Below are positions 29,235 through 37,990 of a stretch of DNA of 64,000 bases, one piece after another; the first letter of the stretch is position 1, and every line of letters starts with the position of its first letter. A program made the position numbers and the translations under genes. Source of the DNA: Fidelibacterota bacterium (GTDB lineage: Bacteria > Pseudomonadota > Alphaproteobacteria > Rhodospirillales > Rhodospirillaceae); contig CANJMF010000007.1 of the NCBI GenBank assembly GCA_947475895.1, forward strand, positions 1 through 64,000, in the 5' to 3' direction. The notes under the pieces are model-generated. The model searched no databases, was not told the origin of the DNA, and saw only the letters and a list, made by a program, of their open reading frames with translations.

Positions 29235-30419
29235 CTAATTGAACGCCGCCGGGAACTTGTCCTGCACATCCTTGCACAAACTCTCATGGCCACGTTCCGT
29301 TTCCCTGTCATCGAAAGCTTGAAGCCCGGCCTCCAGCAGCTTTTCAGCCGCCTGTCCTCCCAAATCGTTTATGCAACTGTCAGCCGCGTCAATTAACGGC
29401 TCGGAATAATTCTCGAATCCGCATTGAAGGTGTGCTCGCGAAAGAAAACCGTGCGTCTTGAGCACGCCAGGGCATTTATCGGTTTGTTCGGTTGGTGCTT
29501 CTGCGGACGTGACGGTTTGGACCGACGGAGCATTGGGTTTCTTGTCCGTGGGTATCGCTTGAGCCTTTCCTCCACAACCTTCAATCACTTTTTGGATTGA
29601 GGGATCGGACGTAGGAATTTTGACCGTCAGTGGTCCGCCGCTCGTCGCAAATTGAACCATTATCCGTTGCGTGGTCTTGAGCGGCTGTTGCCACGTGGAT
29701 CCTGAACCGGGAACACCTAACGCTCCTAGCATTCCTAAGAAAATCGGATTGTTCGCTTGAGTTCGAAGTTGCTCCCTACCGGCAACCAACTTCTCGCCAC
29801 CATCCCCCATAAGCAAGTTTGCGACCAAGAATTCTGATGCCGACCTAGGATTCGTAAACTCCGCTTCGAGGATTTCGTTTTCATTGACTCGCAGCTTGCC
29901 CCTTAAAACGACATGCCCATTTCGGACGTCTGTAATACTTGATAGCAATCCGAGATCGCGAATCACGACAAATGCGTCGATTTCATTCCCCGATGAATTG
30001 GGCTCACATTCAACCGTAACATTTGCGGATACACCATTTTCCGTTTGCACCGATGAGGCCATCAAACTCACCCGGTCATTCAATGTGTCGTGCTTCTGAC
30101 TGATCCGCCAACCCGATAAGTCATCATGAATCGATTTCGTAGATGTTGAAACCGGAGGTAGGCTTTGAGATTCAGGCTGTGTGGAAGAGTCCTGGAAGTG
30201 CCAAATAAAACTTACCACCACAATTGCGGCCAAGATCAACGATCCAAACCCAAATGAAAGCGGTTTCCTCGAAGCAACGCCATCCTGAGACCGGTGTTGA
30301 AACTTACCATCAAATGACCCCGGCACCGTCGTTGCAGTTATGGGGACCCCACAGTGTGGGCATGTTGCCGCCTGATCGCTAATTTCTCGACCGCACTCTC
30401 CGCACGCTACTAGAGCCAT
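29235..30419 (-). CDS. Zinc-ribbon membrane protein of unknown function
   Basis: A 394-residue protein starting with a zinc ribbon (C6, C9, C20, C23: CGEC and CPHC). One membrane helix (GSLILAAIVVVSFIWHF, about residue 55-72) follows, and then a long extracytoplasmic domain. Conserved-looking blocks in that domain include GWRISQKHDTLNDRVSL and MVQFATSGGPLTVKIPTSD, the latter typical of an invasion-associated or TIGR02301-like beta sandwich. The C-terminal 80 residues contain several cysteines and could form a disulfide-bonded helical lid. It is the first gene of a two-gene unit transcribed away from the XRE regulator, with a dyad operator between them. Its role is unknown. Confidence 0.6.
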   Translation of the reverse strand: MALVACGECGREISDQAATCPHCGVPITATTVPGSFDGKFQHRSQDGVASRKPLSFGFGSLILAAIVVVSFIWHFQDSSTQPESQSLPPVSTSTKSIHDDLSGWRISQKHDTLNDRVSLMASSVQTENGVSANVTVECEPNSSGNEIDAFVVIRDLGLLSSITDVRNGHVVLRGKLRVNENEILEAEFTNPRSASEFLVANLLMGDGGEKLVAGREQLRTQANNPIFLGMLGALGVPGSGSTWQQPLKTTQRIMVQFATSGGPLTVKIPTSDPSIQKVIEGCGGKAQAIPTDKKPNAPSVQTVTSAEAPTEQTDKCPGVLKTHGFLSRAHLQCGFENYSEPLIDAADSCINDLGGQAAEKLLEAGLQAFDDRETERGHESLCKDVQDKFPAAFN

Positions 30420-30456
30420 TCCGTCCCCCTATTCTTCGCAAACAAATTACCGGATT

Positions 30457-30490
30457 TGTGGCCTATCGGCCATGGGGTTCATAGGCCACA
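30457..30490. promoter_or_regulatory. Dyad operator between divergent XRE and zinc-ribbon genes
   Basis: TGTGGCCTAT (30457-30466) and ATAGGCCACA (30481-30490) are perfect 10-bp arms with a 14-bp spacer. The dyad ends 17 bp before the XRE ATG and 38 bp from the divergent start codon. It is well placed for binding by the XRE protein and for control of both genes. Confidence 0.7.
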
Positions 30491-30507
30491 TTGGCTTCAA
30501 TTCCTGA

Positions 30508-30747
30508 ATGAAAATTCGGGAAGTTCTGGCAACTAACCTAAAACGCCTTCGCAAAGAACGGCAGTGGACACAAGAGGACCTGGCTGGCGAAGCCAGTGTC
30601 GATAGAGGGTATATTTCGAAGCTGGAGAATTCAAAGAAGGAAGCTGGGCTTGATATCTTGCCCAAACTTGCAGATGCCCTGGGCGTAAGACCTGCGGATT
30701 TGCTCACGCCAATTAAGAATGCTCGGGAATCTGCAAAGAAAAAGTAA
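30508..30747 (+). CDS. XRE-family regulator (controller-protein-like)
   Basis: A 79-residue one-domain Cro/C1-type DNA-binding protein. The helix-turn-helix is WTQEDLAGEASVDRGYISKLENSKK, the form found in restriction-modification controller (C) proteins, ending with the common LPKLADALGVRPADLL helix. The ATG has no Shine-Dalgarno and lies 17 bp from a 10-bp dyad, consistent with a short-leader or leaderless, self-regulated gene. It likely controls itself and the divergent zinc-ribbon operon. A link to the Type ISP gene 2.2 kb away is possible but unproven. Confidence 0.85.
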   Translation: MKIREVLATNLKRLRKERQWTQEDLAGEASVDRGYISKLENSKKEAGLDILPKLADALGVRPADLLTPIKNARESAKKK

Positions 30748-30949
30748 GCGACCTTTTTCCTTCTGGATTTCTATAAAATTTTTTTCAGAAACACGGACGC
30801 CCATACCGGAGTCCCCCTCCACCCGGCGGGGGTTCCCCAGAGGGGACCCTAAAGAGAAATCGCACTGGGAGTTTGATGATACGAAGTCGGCATTGGAATT
30901 TGGCGTGCCACAGCTTAGAGGTCTCTATTCTCGGCGGACGGTCTTTGTT

Positions 30950-32969
30950 TCAGCCCAGGGCCGTCTGTTCCTGTAGGCAAGCGACAAGACCGTCGATTGC
31001 TGGCTTCACTCTTTGCTTACTGGTCTCATCGAATCCTTCCTTCCGAACGATGAGGTTTATCTTTTCCGCCACTCGTTTCTTAGAGAACCCGATTTTATGT
31101 GTGGCTTTGAAAGCTTGTTCGTAACGATGACAACGTTTCGCGTTCCCATCTTTTGGGACATCTACAGGCTTGTCGGGATATGTCTCCAAGACGGCTCTTG
31201 CATATAGCTCATCGGAGATCAGGTCTTCCAATTCGAAGTCCGTCCCGGGGGGATAAATTTGGCCCGCCAACGCGTCTAGTGATTTTATTTTTTCCTGTGG
31301 AATGCCTGCCTCACGAAGCTTCCCGACTATATCCCTGCCTCCACTGTCAGCGTCTGTGTAAACGACATAAGCCAATTTCGCCCTTTCGAGAAAGGACGGA
31401 AACATACTCAGTGACTCCGATACGCTTCCATTGACGACGACCTTGGACGCAATACCACCCTCACAGAGTGTCAGTGCCGCTTCCAAAATGGGCCGATCTG
31501 CGGCTCCTTCACCCAGAATGTTATATTGGTTGGTCATTAGGCTTGTAATCAAACTCGCACCTACTGCCGACCTCACAGGCTCAAGTAAGTCAAAATCGTC
31601 GCCCCCTTTGGGTTGAAGTTTTCTGACTTTTGTCCCCTCCAGATTTTCCAGCAAATCAACTCGCCTCACTTGGCTGAGATTGTAGGAATCAATCATTGCC
31701 GGCGAGTGAGTGACATAGAGAACCTGCATGGCTGCAGAATGCTTCTCCTCGATGGAACGTTTGATATCTCTCTGTCCGTCGGGATGAAGCTCTAGCCCCG
31801 GGTTGTCCAGGAGTAAGAACGTCGTATCAGTCGAACTCACTTCGTTTATTAGTGTGCTGTAGAAAGAAAGGTACCAACGGAAACCATCACTACGGTCAGA
31901 GGGAGGGATACGTTTCCCGTAAGTTTTATCTTCAATTGAGATCGATAACTTTTCGCGGTCTACGCGGAAATGCACCGTGTAACTCTGCTGAGACCAGAAT
32001 TCATTGATCGCACCAGAAATGGCCGCTTTATGGTGATCCTCGTATGGTTCACGGAACGCGTTCTCCGTAGCCGTAGACAACTCCAGTAATTTTTGAAATG
32101 TGAGCCCGGCGGCTCGGCAAAGATTTGCCAGCCCCTTGGAGTGGACCTCCGGCTCTTTGAGAAAATCAGCGATGTTCACTTCGTTGGGGATGTTATCGAC
32201 TGTGATGCTGTGCATGACAAATTTTGGCAACTTAGCTCGGAAAAGTATGCTTCTGTCTTCCTGGAGAGTCTTCCTGGAGAGCCTTCCTGATTTCGTCGTG
32301 TTTCGCGAGCATCTCTTTCATCATCAACGCGGTGTCGTCTTGGATCGGCTGATCTTGCCCAGGAACTCCCGCCAGCGTCGTGCCGAGCGTCTTGATGAGG
32401 TTTTCTATCTGCGAAAGTTCGCCAAAATTTGATTGTAGAAAAGCGGTGACATGGGCCTCCGCCGCTTTCTGAGGTTCTGCAAACGATGTTAGTCGAGTTG
32501 TGTGAGCCGAAAGTTTCTTGAAGAAATTCTCGGCACTTTTCTTTATCGCTAGGATTTGCGGATCGACGTTGGGTGCAGTGAACTTCAACGATCGCTCTTC
32601 GCCGTTCTCCAATATAGAAGTAAACAGATAGTGCTGATCGTAGTACCGGGTAACTTTGATCTGTGCGGTTTGTTCGCTACCTGCGACGATTTTTGCCAAA
32701 TCGATGCCCTCTTCCACGTCGGGCACTAACCAGAGAGTCACAATCGGAATGTCAGCCTTGTTCTTGGCCTCAAGCTGAGTGCGTAGATGTTGTGGAAGGT
32801 CATTGGGGGAGTAGTTGTACTTTTCGTTGAACGAGAGCAGGCCACGAAGGAATGTGGTCTTACCTTGTTCATTCTTTCCCACGATCACAGTAACGCGATC
32901 CTCGATATCGACGGGCTCGCTATCAACAATCGACCTGAAGTTCTGAACCTGTGCTCGGACCAATTTCAT
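30950..32969 (-). pseudogene. OLD-family ATPase/TOPRIM nuclease, split by a 13-bp duplication
   Basis: Two adjoining frames together encode one OLD-type nuclease. Frame 1 (32969-32232, 245 residues) has the ATP-binding GKNEQGKTT (31-39). Frame 2 (32230-30950, 426 residues from a TTG) has Walker B LLLDNPGLELHP, the TOPRIM glutamate in GEGAADRPILE and DAD (293-295). Removing one copy of the 13-bp repeat at 32256-32281 joins them exactly (KALQED then RSILFRAK then LPKFVMH), giving a 668-residue protein. OLD nucleases act in phage defence, and GajA of Gabija is a relative, but no UvrD-like GajB is present. As written the ATPase and nuclease halves are separated, so the gene is either dead or switchable. 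Confidence 0.85.
32256..32281. repeat. Perfect 13-bp tandem duplication inside the OLD gene
   Basis: TCTTCCTGGAGAG occurs twice in a row (32256-32268 and 32269-32281), followed by a partial third match (CTTCCTG). Because 13 is not a multiple of 3, gain or loss of one unit toggles the reading frame between a split and a full-length OLD protein. Confidence 0.9.
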
Positions 32970-33079
32970 TGGGGACTCTCCTCGCCGCCGCTGACCATTG
33001 CAGCAGCCTATCTCGATTATACAATTTTTGATAGGTTGAGACGCCGAATTACCATCTCACTACGACACATGGGCAACAC

Positions 33080-34020
33080 TTGGCTGCGTCGAAGAAAAAA
33101 CGAGCTACTTCAAAACGGTCACGGCGGAAGAAGGTGATTGATGACTGCGTCGTGGCCCCAGCAATCCCGCATGAGGCTCTCCCGACTGTGATGTTTAAAC
33201 GAGACGATGTTGAGACGGCGGAGATCGCCGAATATGTTGAGTGGCAATGTAGAGGCGAAGAGATCGTTACCCACGCTGAAATGATCACCAAGGAACATGC
33301 CGCTGGTCAGCGATATGAGGCCTGGGACGTGCATACTGATAAGGGTCGTTGGTGGGTAATCACACCTCCAACGAATCTTTATTCTCAGAAGCTATTCCCT
33401 AGCCTCGATTACACAATCTCTTTTCACATCGGCCTCATGACTCGCGTGATGACGAAACGCGAGGCAAATGTACCATTGGCCGAAAGAGAAATCTTAGGAG
33501 AGCCTGGAGACAGTGGGAACAGGCCGCAGCCAACTCCGATGAAGTTGACGAAGCTGAGGAGTTCCAAGCTATTGGCGTGCGGTGCAGAGAAGCCCTTGTA
33601 GCAATGGTCCGGGCCTTAGCGTCAATCTGCAATATCCCCGACGAAGCGTCGAAACCCAAAGCCGCCGACTTCACAAAGTGGAGTGAGTTAATTGCGGACA
33701 CGGTGGCGAAGGGGCCAAGTGCCGACGAAGTCAGAAAACACCTCAAGGCGACAAGCAAATCTGGTTGGCAACTGGTCAACTGGCTCACTCACGCAAGGAA
33801 CGCAACAAGAGCCGACGCCCACATTGCAGTGACCGTGACGGAACACATTTTGGCAATTTACGGGACTGCATACTTTCGCCACGCACGAGGAGTACCTGAC
33901 AGATGCCCTGCATGCGGTTCATATAAAATTGGTCTCCGCTACCGGGACGTCGAAGAAAAAGAGGGCCAATCTGTCCCCGGATGCCAAGCTTGCGACTGGG
34001 TCACTCCGATGCCTAGTTAA
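33080..34020 (+). pseudogene. Frameshifted gene ending in a zinc ribbon
   Basis: Two overlapping frames read as one broken gene. The first (33080-33601, TTG start) has a very basic N-terminus and is protein-like to about residue 135 (DYTISFHIGLMTRVMTKREA). It then turns into nonsense. The second frame, open from 33403, becomes protein-like at exactly that place (LRRAWRQWEQAA, then EFQAIGVRCREALVAMVRAL) and ends at 34020 with a zinc ribbon (CPAC...CQAC). A net one-base gain or two-base loss near 33482-33495 would explain it. I see no clear slippery heptamer for programmed frameshifting. The intact product would be about 313 residues. It lies at the island's right end, next to the OLD gene. Confidence 0.65.
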
Positions 34021-34145
34021 AATGAACACCCAATCGCGGCAACTTGAAGATTGCACCGACGACCCACATCTTGGTATTGCTACGCTCGAAAGTATCGAAG
34101 GTTTCAAGGCTTCGGTCGAATCCTCGATTAAATGCCGCACAGTTT

Positions 34146-34164
34146 CGGGCACAATTTGGGCACA
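34146..34164 (+). repeat. Right arm-type repeat near the island end
   Basis: CGGGCACAATTTGGGCACA differs from the left copy (14765-14783) at one base and has the same orientation. It lies 117 bp inside the right attachment site. The 360 bp between 34020 and 34381 otherwise hold only the attachment site and no credible gene. Confidence 0.65.
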
Positions 34165-34281
34165 CTGAGCGAGGTTTTTTCGACAAATTCGGTTGATCCG
34201 AGGACTAAAGGAAATCTGAGATAAACTAGTCGCTTCAACCATTTAAGATTTGGCGAGACTGTAGAGCTTTAGTTATGAAGG

Positions 34282-34330
34282 CGGCCTGTCACGCCGAAGG
34301 TCGCGGGTTCGAGTCCCGTCGCTCCCGCCA
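34282..34330 (+). repeat. Island attachment site, right copy (attR, tRNA fragment)
   Basis: An orphan 49-bp copy of the tRNA-Asp 3' part, identical to 14647-14695. It lacks the D arm and 5' acceptor strand, so it is not a tRNA gene. It ends 50 bp before the thiolase start codon. Confidence 0.93.
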
Positions 34331-34380
34331 CTCCTTCAAATAGCGCTGCGGCGCGCCGGCCCACAGAGGAGATATCTCGT

Positions 34381-35571
34381 ATGACTCAGACCCGTGACGT
34401 TGTTTTCGTATCAGGTGTTCGCACGGCCATCGGTTCCTTCGGCGGTAGCTTGAAGGATGTGGCGCCCACGAAGCTCGGCGCTTCTGTTGTGCGCGAAGCC
34501 GTGAAGCGCGCTGGCATTGAAGCAGACGAAATCGGAAGCTGCGTCCTCGGCCACGTCGTCCCCACTGAGCCGCGCGATATGTACATCTCGCGCGTCGCCG
34601 CGATCGAAGGCGGACTGCCGATCAAGACGCCGGCGCTCACCGTGAATCGCCTGTGCGGTTCCGGCCTGCAGGCGATTGTCACAGCCGCACAACAGATCAT
34701 GTTGGGTGACGTCGACGCCGCCGTCGCAGGCGGCGCTGAGAGCATGAGCCGCGGCGCTTACATCCTGCCTTCGGAGCGCTGGGGCGCCAAAATGGGCGAC
34801 ACTAAAGCCCTCGACATGATGGTCGGCGCGTTGACCGATCCGTTCGGCACGGGCCACATGGGCATCACTGCTGAAAATCTTTCGACCAAATTCCAGATTA
34901 CGCGCGAAGAGCAAGACGCCTTTGCGCTGGAAAGCCAGAAGCGCGCCGTGAAGGCCCGTGAAGCCGGCTATTTCAAAGACCAGATCATGCCGTTCGCGCT
35001 GGAGACTCGCAAAGGCACGACCATGTTCGAACACGATGAATATCCGCGCGACGATGTATCGGCTGACGCCTTGCGCTCGCTGAAGCCGGTGTTCAAAAAA
35101 GACGGCACCGTCACCGCCGGTAATGCGTCAGGCATCAATGACGGCGCTGCCGCCGTGGTTCTGATGGATTCGAAAACCGCTGAGAAAAGAGGCCTGAAGC
35201 CCATGGCGCGCTTGGTCGGTTACGGCATCGCCGCCGTTGAACCGTCCGAAATGGGTTACGGTCCGGTTCCGGCCGTGCAAAGCCTCTTGGCTAAGACCGG
35301 CATTAAGCTCGCCGATATCGACATTATCGAATCCAATGAAGCCTTCGCCGCGCAAGCGCTAACGGTTTCTAAGCAACTCGGCTTTGATCCGGCGAAGACC
35401 AACGTTAATGGCGGGGCCATCGCGCTTGGCCATCCGATTGGCGCTTCGGGCGCGATCATCACGGTAAAAGCGTTGTATGAGTTGAAGCGCACCAACAAGC
35501 GTTATGGCTTGATCACGCTGTGCATCGGCGGCGGACAAGGCATTGCCGCACTGATCGAGAATCTGAACTAA
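34381..35571 (+). CDS. Acetyl-CoA C-acetyltransferase (thiolase)
   Basis: A 396-residue thiolase that condenses two acetyl-CoA to acetoacetyl-CoA or cleaves beta-ketoacyl-CoA. The active site is complete: the acyl-accepting C92 (NRLCGSG), H351 (GHPIGASG) and C381 (CIGGGQG). Length and motifs fit the biosynthetic or degradative thiolase I/II family. The choice between PhaA-like and AtoB-like roles cannot be made from sequence alone, and no phaB or phaC is nearby. GAGGAG precedes the ATG. The gene lay directly behind tRNA-Asp before the island entered, so its upstream region has been replaced. The stop overlaps the convergent SMR gene. Confidence 0.93.
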   Translation: MTQTRDVVFVSGVRTAIGSFGGSLKDVAPTKLGASVVREAVKRAGIEADEIGSCVLGHVVPTEPRDMYISRVAAIEGGLPIKTPALTVNRLCGSGLQAIVTAAQQIMLGDVDAAVAGGAESMSRGAYILPSERWGAKMGDTKALDMMVGALTDPFGTGHMGITAENLSTKFQITREEQDAFALESQKRAVKAREAGYFKDQIMPFALETRKGTTMFEHDEYPRDDVSADALRSLKPVFKKDGTVTAGNASGINDGAAAVVLMDSKTAEKRGLKPMARLVGYGIAAVEPSEMGYGPVPAVQSLLAKTGIKLADIDIIESNEAFAAQALTVSKQLGFDPAKTNVNGGAIALGHPIGASGAIITVKALYELKRTNKRYGLITLCIGGGQGIAALIENLN

Positions 35572-35885
35572 GCGGACACCAACTTAAGTCCGACAATTCC
35601 CGCCACGATCACGGCGAGGAAAAAGAGACGCGCCGCATTCGTGGGATCGCCAAACAAGGCGATCCCCACGATCGCCGTTCCGACCGCGCCGATGCCCGTC
35701 CAAACCGCATAGGCCGTGCCCAACGGGATGGTTGCGATGGCCTTCGATAAGAGCCAAGCACTCCCTGCATAAGCCACGACGAACAATGCCGACGGCACCA
35801 ATTTGGTGAAACCCTCGGCGTATTTCAGCGACGTGGTGAACGCAACTTCAAGGGCGCCTGCAAGCGCCAGATAAAGCCAGCCCAT
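35568..35885 (-). CDS. SMR-family exporter, SugE/Gdx-like
   Basis: A 105-residue protein with four membrane helices, the size of small multidrug resistance proteins, which work as dual-topology dimers exchanging substrate for protons. The essential glutamate is E13 (LAGALEVAF). Residues such as PLGTAYAVWTGIGAVGTAI and IVGLKL match the SugE/Gdx branch, members of which export guanidinium. EmrE-type members instead export drugs. The branch call is by pattern. No guanidine riboswitch is visible in the short gap upstream. It ends inside the last codon of the thiolase gene. Confidence 0.85.
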   Translation of the reverse strand: MGWLYLALAGALEVAFTTSLKYAEGFTKLVPSALFVVAYAGSAWLLSKAIATIPLGTAYAVWTGIGAVGTAIVGIALFGDPTNAARLFFLAVIVAGIVGLKLVSA

Positions 35886-35906
35886 GGTTTGCTCCCGAAT
35901 AGCGTT

Positions 35907-36701
35907 TTAGAAGAGCACGTCCCAAAGTTGGCTGCGACCGTCATCGAACGCCGTCAGCACCTTGTTCACGTTCGCATCGCTCTTCAGGCAAGTGACCACA
36001 AGATTGGCGAGGTCGCTGCGCGTGATCCAGCTAAATTTCGTGGCATCGGCGATGAGAATGGCGTGGTTCGATGGCGGCGCGTCCAGAAGCCAGCCGGGAC
36101 GAACAATCGTATATTCGAGGCCTGACGTCCGCAGATAGTTTTCGGCTTTAGTTTTCTCGCCGAAATACGTCGTCTTGAACATCGCAAGATACCAAGGTGC
36201 CGCCGGCGCACTGTCGCCCGCGCCGATGGCGCTGATGAGTACGAGGCGCGGAATGCCGCTATTCTTGGCGGCATCGATAATGTTGCGATTGCCCTCATAG
36301 TCGACCGACGCGTCTTTGGGCGTGCCGCCCAAGGTGGATAGCACTTCACGAAATGGGGCTGCTGCGAACGCCGCATTGACGTCGTCGCGATTGAGCGCGT
36401 CGCCGGTCACCACATTGACGTTTAGGGATTTAAGCGCTTCAACGTTCGCCCCCTTGCGCGCCATGACGGTCACTCGTTCGCCGCCTTTCACCAGTGCGCG
36501 AACCACTTCAAGGCCGGTTCCACGCGTGCCGCCGAACACCAATATGCCGCCAGGACGCGGCAGCGCCATTTCCAACACTTTCACGACCGGCGCCGCACGC
36601 GGAACGGGAGGCTCGTTCGCGGGATCAATAGGTTCGGCAAACGCCGGACCTAAGCAGGCCATAAGCATCGCGGCGATTAAGAAGCGGAAAAAAGCTGTCA
36701 T
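35907..36701 (-). CDS. Exported NAD(P)-binding (atypical SDR) protein
   Basis: A 264-residue protein with a signal peptide (MTAFFRFLIAAMLMACLGPAFA), a short Pro-rich spacer and then a Rossmann fold with the dinucleotide motif GGTRGTGLEVV. The following blocks (VVTGDALNRDDV, LVLISAIGAGDSAP, YTIVRPGWL) are those of NmrA/HSCARG-like atypical short-chain dehydrogenases. These often bind NAD(P) without the usual YXXXK catalysis, and no such motif is clear here. An exported member is unusual because NAD(P) is scarce in the periplasm. The segment MACLG is not a good lipobox. It lies 21 bp downstream of the SMR gene and may share its transcript. Confidence 0.75.
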   Translation of the reverse strand: MTAFFRFLIAAMLMACLGPAFAEPIDPANEPPVPRAAPVVKVLEMALPRPGGILVFGGTRGTGLEVVRALVKGGERVTVMARKGANVEALKSLNVNVVTGDALNRDDVNAAFAAAPFREVLSTLGGTPKDASVDYEGNRNIIDAAKNSGIPRLVLISAIGAGDSAPAAPWYLAMFKTTYFGEKTKAENYLRTSGLEYTIVRPGWLLDAPPSNHAILIADATKFSWITRSDLANLVVTCLKSDANVNKVLTAFDDGRSQLWDVLF

Positions 36702-36889
36702 CGCGTCACATCCGAAAGGGAACGACCGGCACTATAGAGGTTTCGACGGGCTTGTATGCGTCGCGGAGATGAAAATTCGGCCAGGCACCGTCTTAACGCC
36801 ACAGCATAAGGCCGGTTGCGACCGCGATCAGCGGCGCCGCCAAAAACCGGCGGAGCGCACTGTCGGGCACGCGCCTTTTATGTGGATTG

Positions 36890-37969
36890 TTATTCGGCCG
36901 CGCTCGCAGGGAATACACGCGCGGCGCGCGCGGACACGAATACGTTCTGGCCAATTTTGTATCCGAGCTCCAGATAGCGTTTCCGGCTCAAATCGGCTTC
37001 GATAAAATTTGGAATGCCTTCGATTTGAATTTCAATGCGCGCCGTAGGACCCGCAGCCGCGACATGTCGCACAATCGCGGGCACGGCGTGTTCGGTCCCC
37101 TTCTCGACGAAATCGATGTCATGGGGCCGAATGTAGGCGAATCCCGGCACTGTTCCGGACGGGCACTTGCCGCCATCCTGTGTTTCGGCAATCACTTGCA
37201 CGCCCCACAAATGCACCTTGCCGTCGTTGATCGTGCAGTCGATGCGATTAACGTTGCCGAGGAACTCATAAACGAATGGCGTGGCCGGTTGATCGTAGAC
37301 CTCTTCCGGCGTGCCGATCTGTTCAATCTTGCCTTTATTCATGACAACGACACGATCGGCGAGCTCAAGCGCTTCTTCCTGATCGTGCGTCACGAAGATA
37401 CTGGTCAGGCCCATTTCGTCGTGCAAACGCCGCAGCCAGCGGCGCAATTCCTTGCGTACCTTTGCGTCCAACGCGCCGAAGGGCTCGTCGAGCAAAAGAA
37501 CCAACGGTTCAATGGCGAGTGCGCGCGCAAGCGCAACACGCTGGCGTTGACCTCCCGATAATTGCGTCGGATATCGTTCCGACAACCGGTCAAGCTGTAC
37601 AAGCGATAGCAGTGAAAGGACTCTTTTCTTGATGTCGGTGTTCGACAAGCGCCGCGCACGCGGAACCACACGCAATCCGAACGCCACGTTTTCGAATACC
37701 GTCATATGACGAAACAGCGCATAGTGCTGAAACACGAAGCCCACGCGGCGCTCACCGACATGACGGGTTCCGGCGTCTTGGCCGTCAAAGAAAATCGAGC
37801 CGGCACTGGCGAACTCCAAGCCGGAAATAATGCGCAACAGCGTCGTCTTTCCCGAACCGGAAGGCCCCAGCAACGCGACAAGCTCACCGCGCTCGATCTT
37901 CAGATTCAAATTGTTAAGCGCTTTGAACGTGTCAAAGTTCTTATCAACATTGCGGACTTCAATCACCAT
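36890..37969 (-). CDS. cysA: Sulfate/thiosulfate ABC transporter ATPase CysA
   Basis: A 359-residue ATPase of the sulfate importer. Walker A is GPSGSGKTT (35-42), the signature is [15 protein letters not shown], Walker B is [11 protein letters not shown], and the H loop is FVTHDQEEA. The C-terminal 120 residues form a TOBE-like regulatory domain ([12 protein letters not shown]), as in CysA. It pairs with the permeases CysW and CysT encoded upstream on the same strand (gap of 21 bp to cysW) and powers import of sulfate delivered by the periplasmic binding proteins. It is the last gene of the cluster. The 188 bp after it hold no clear terminator or gene. Confidence 0.95.
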   Translation of the reverse strand: MVIEVRNVDKNFDTFKALNNLNLKIERGELVALLGPSGSGKTTLLRIISGLEFASAGSIFFDGQDAGTRHVGERRVGFVFQHYALFRHMTVFENVAFGLRVVPRARRLSNTDIKKRVLSLLSLVQLDRLSERYPTQLSGGQRQRVALARALAIEPLVLLLDEPFGALDAKVRKELRRWLRRLHDEMGLTSIFVTHDQEEALELADRVVVMNKGKIEQIGTPEEVYDQPATPFVYEFLGNVNRIDCTINDGKVHLWGVQVIAETQDGGKCPSGTVPGFAYIRPHDIDFVEKGTEHAVPAIVRHVAAAGPTARIEIQIEGIPNFIEADLSRKRYLELGYKIGQNVFVSARAARVFPASAAE

Positions 37970-37990
37970 GACAGGTTCCTATTGTGCCGA

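Larger units (their letters stand above)
14647..34330. mobile_element. Genomic island integrated at tRNA-Asp
   Basis: The island is bounded by a perfect 49-bp direct repeat: the tRNA-Asp 3' half at 14647-14695 and an orphan copy at 34282-34330. The tyrosine integrase lies directly inside the intact tRNA copy, the classical arrangement. The interior is visibly AT-richer than the flanks. It carries an integrase, a primase-helicase, a serine recombinase and restriction or defence-type cargo. It has no phage structural genes and no conjugation genes, so it is an integrative element of the satellite or defence-island kind, not a prophage. Two of its genes (OLD nuclease and zinc-ribbon protein) are broken. 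Confidence 0.93.

Noticed and set aside
30950-32969. Gabija defence system (GajA)
   Set aside because: The OLD-type nuclease fits GajA loosely, but there is no UvrD-like GajB gene on either side, so the system name is not justified.
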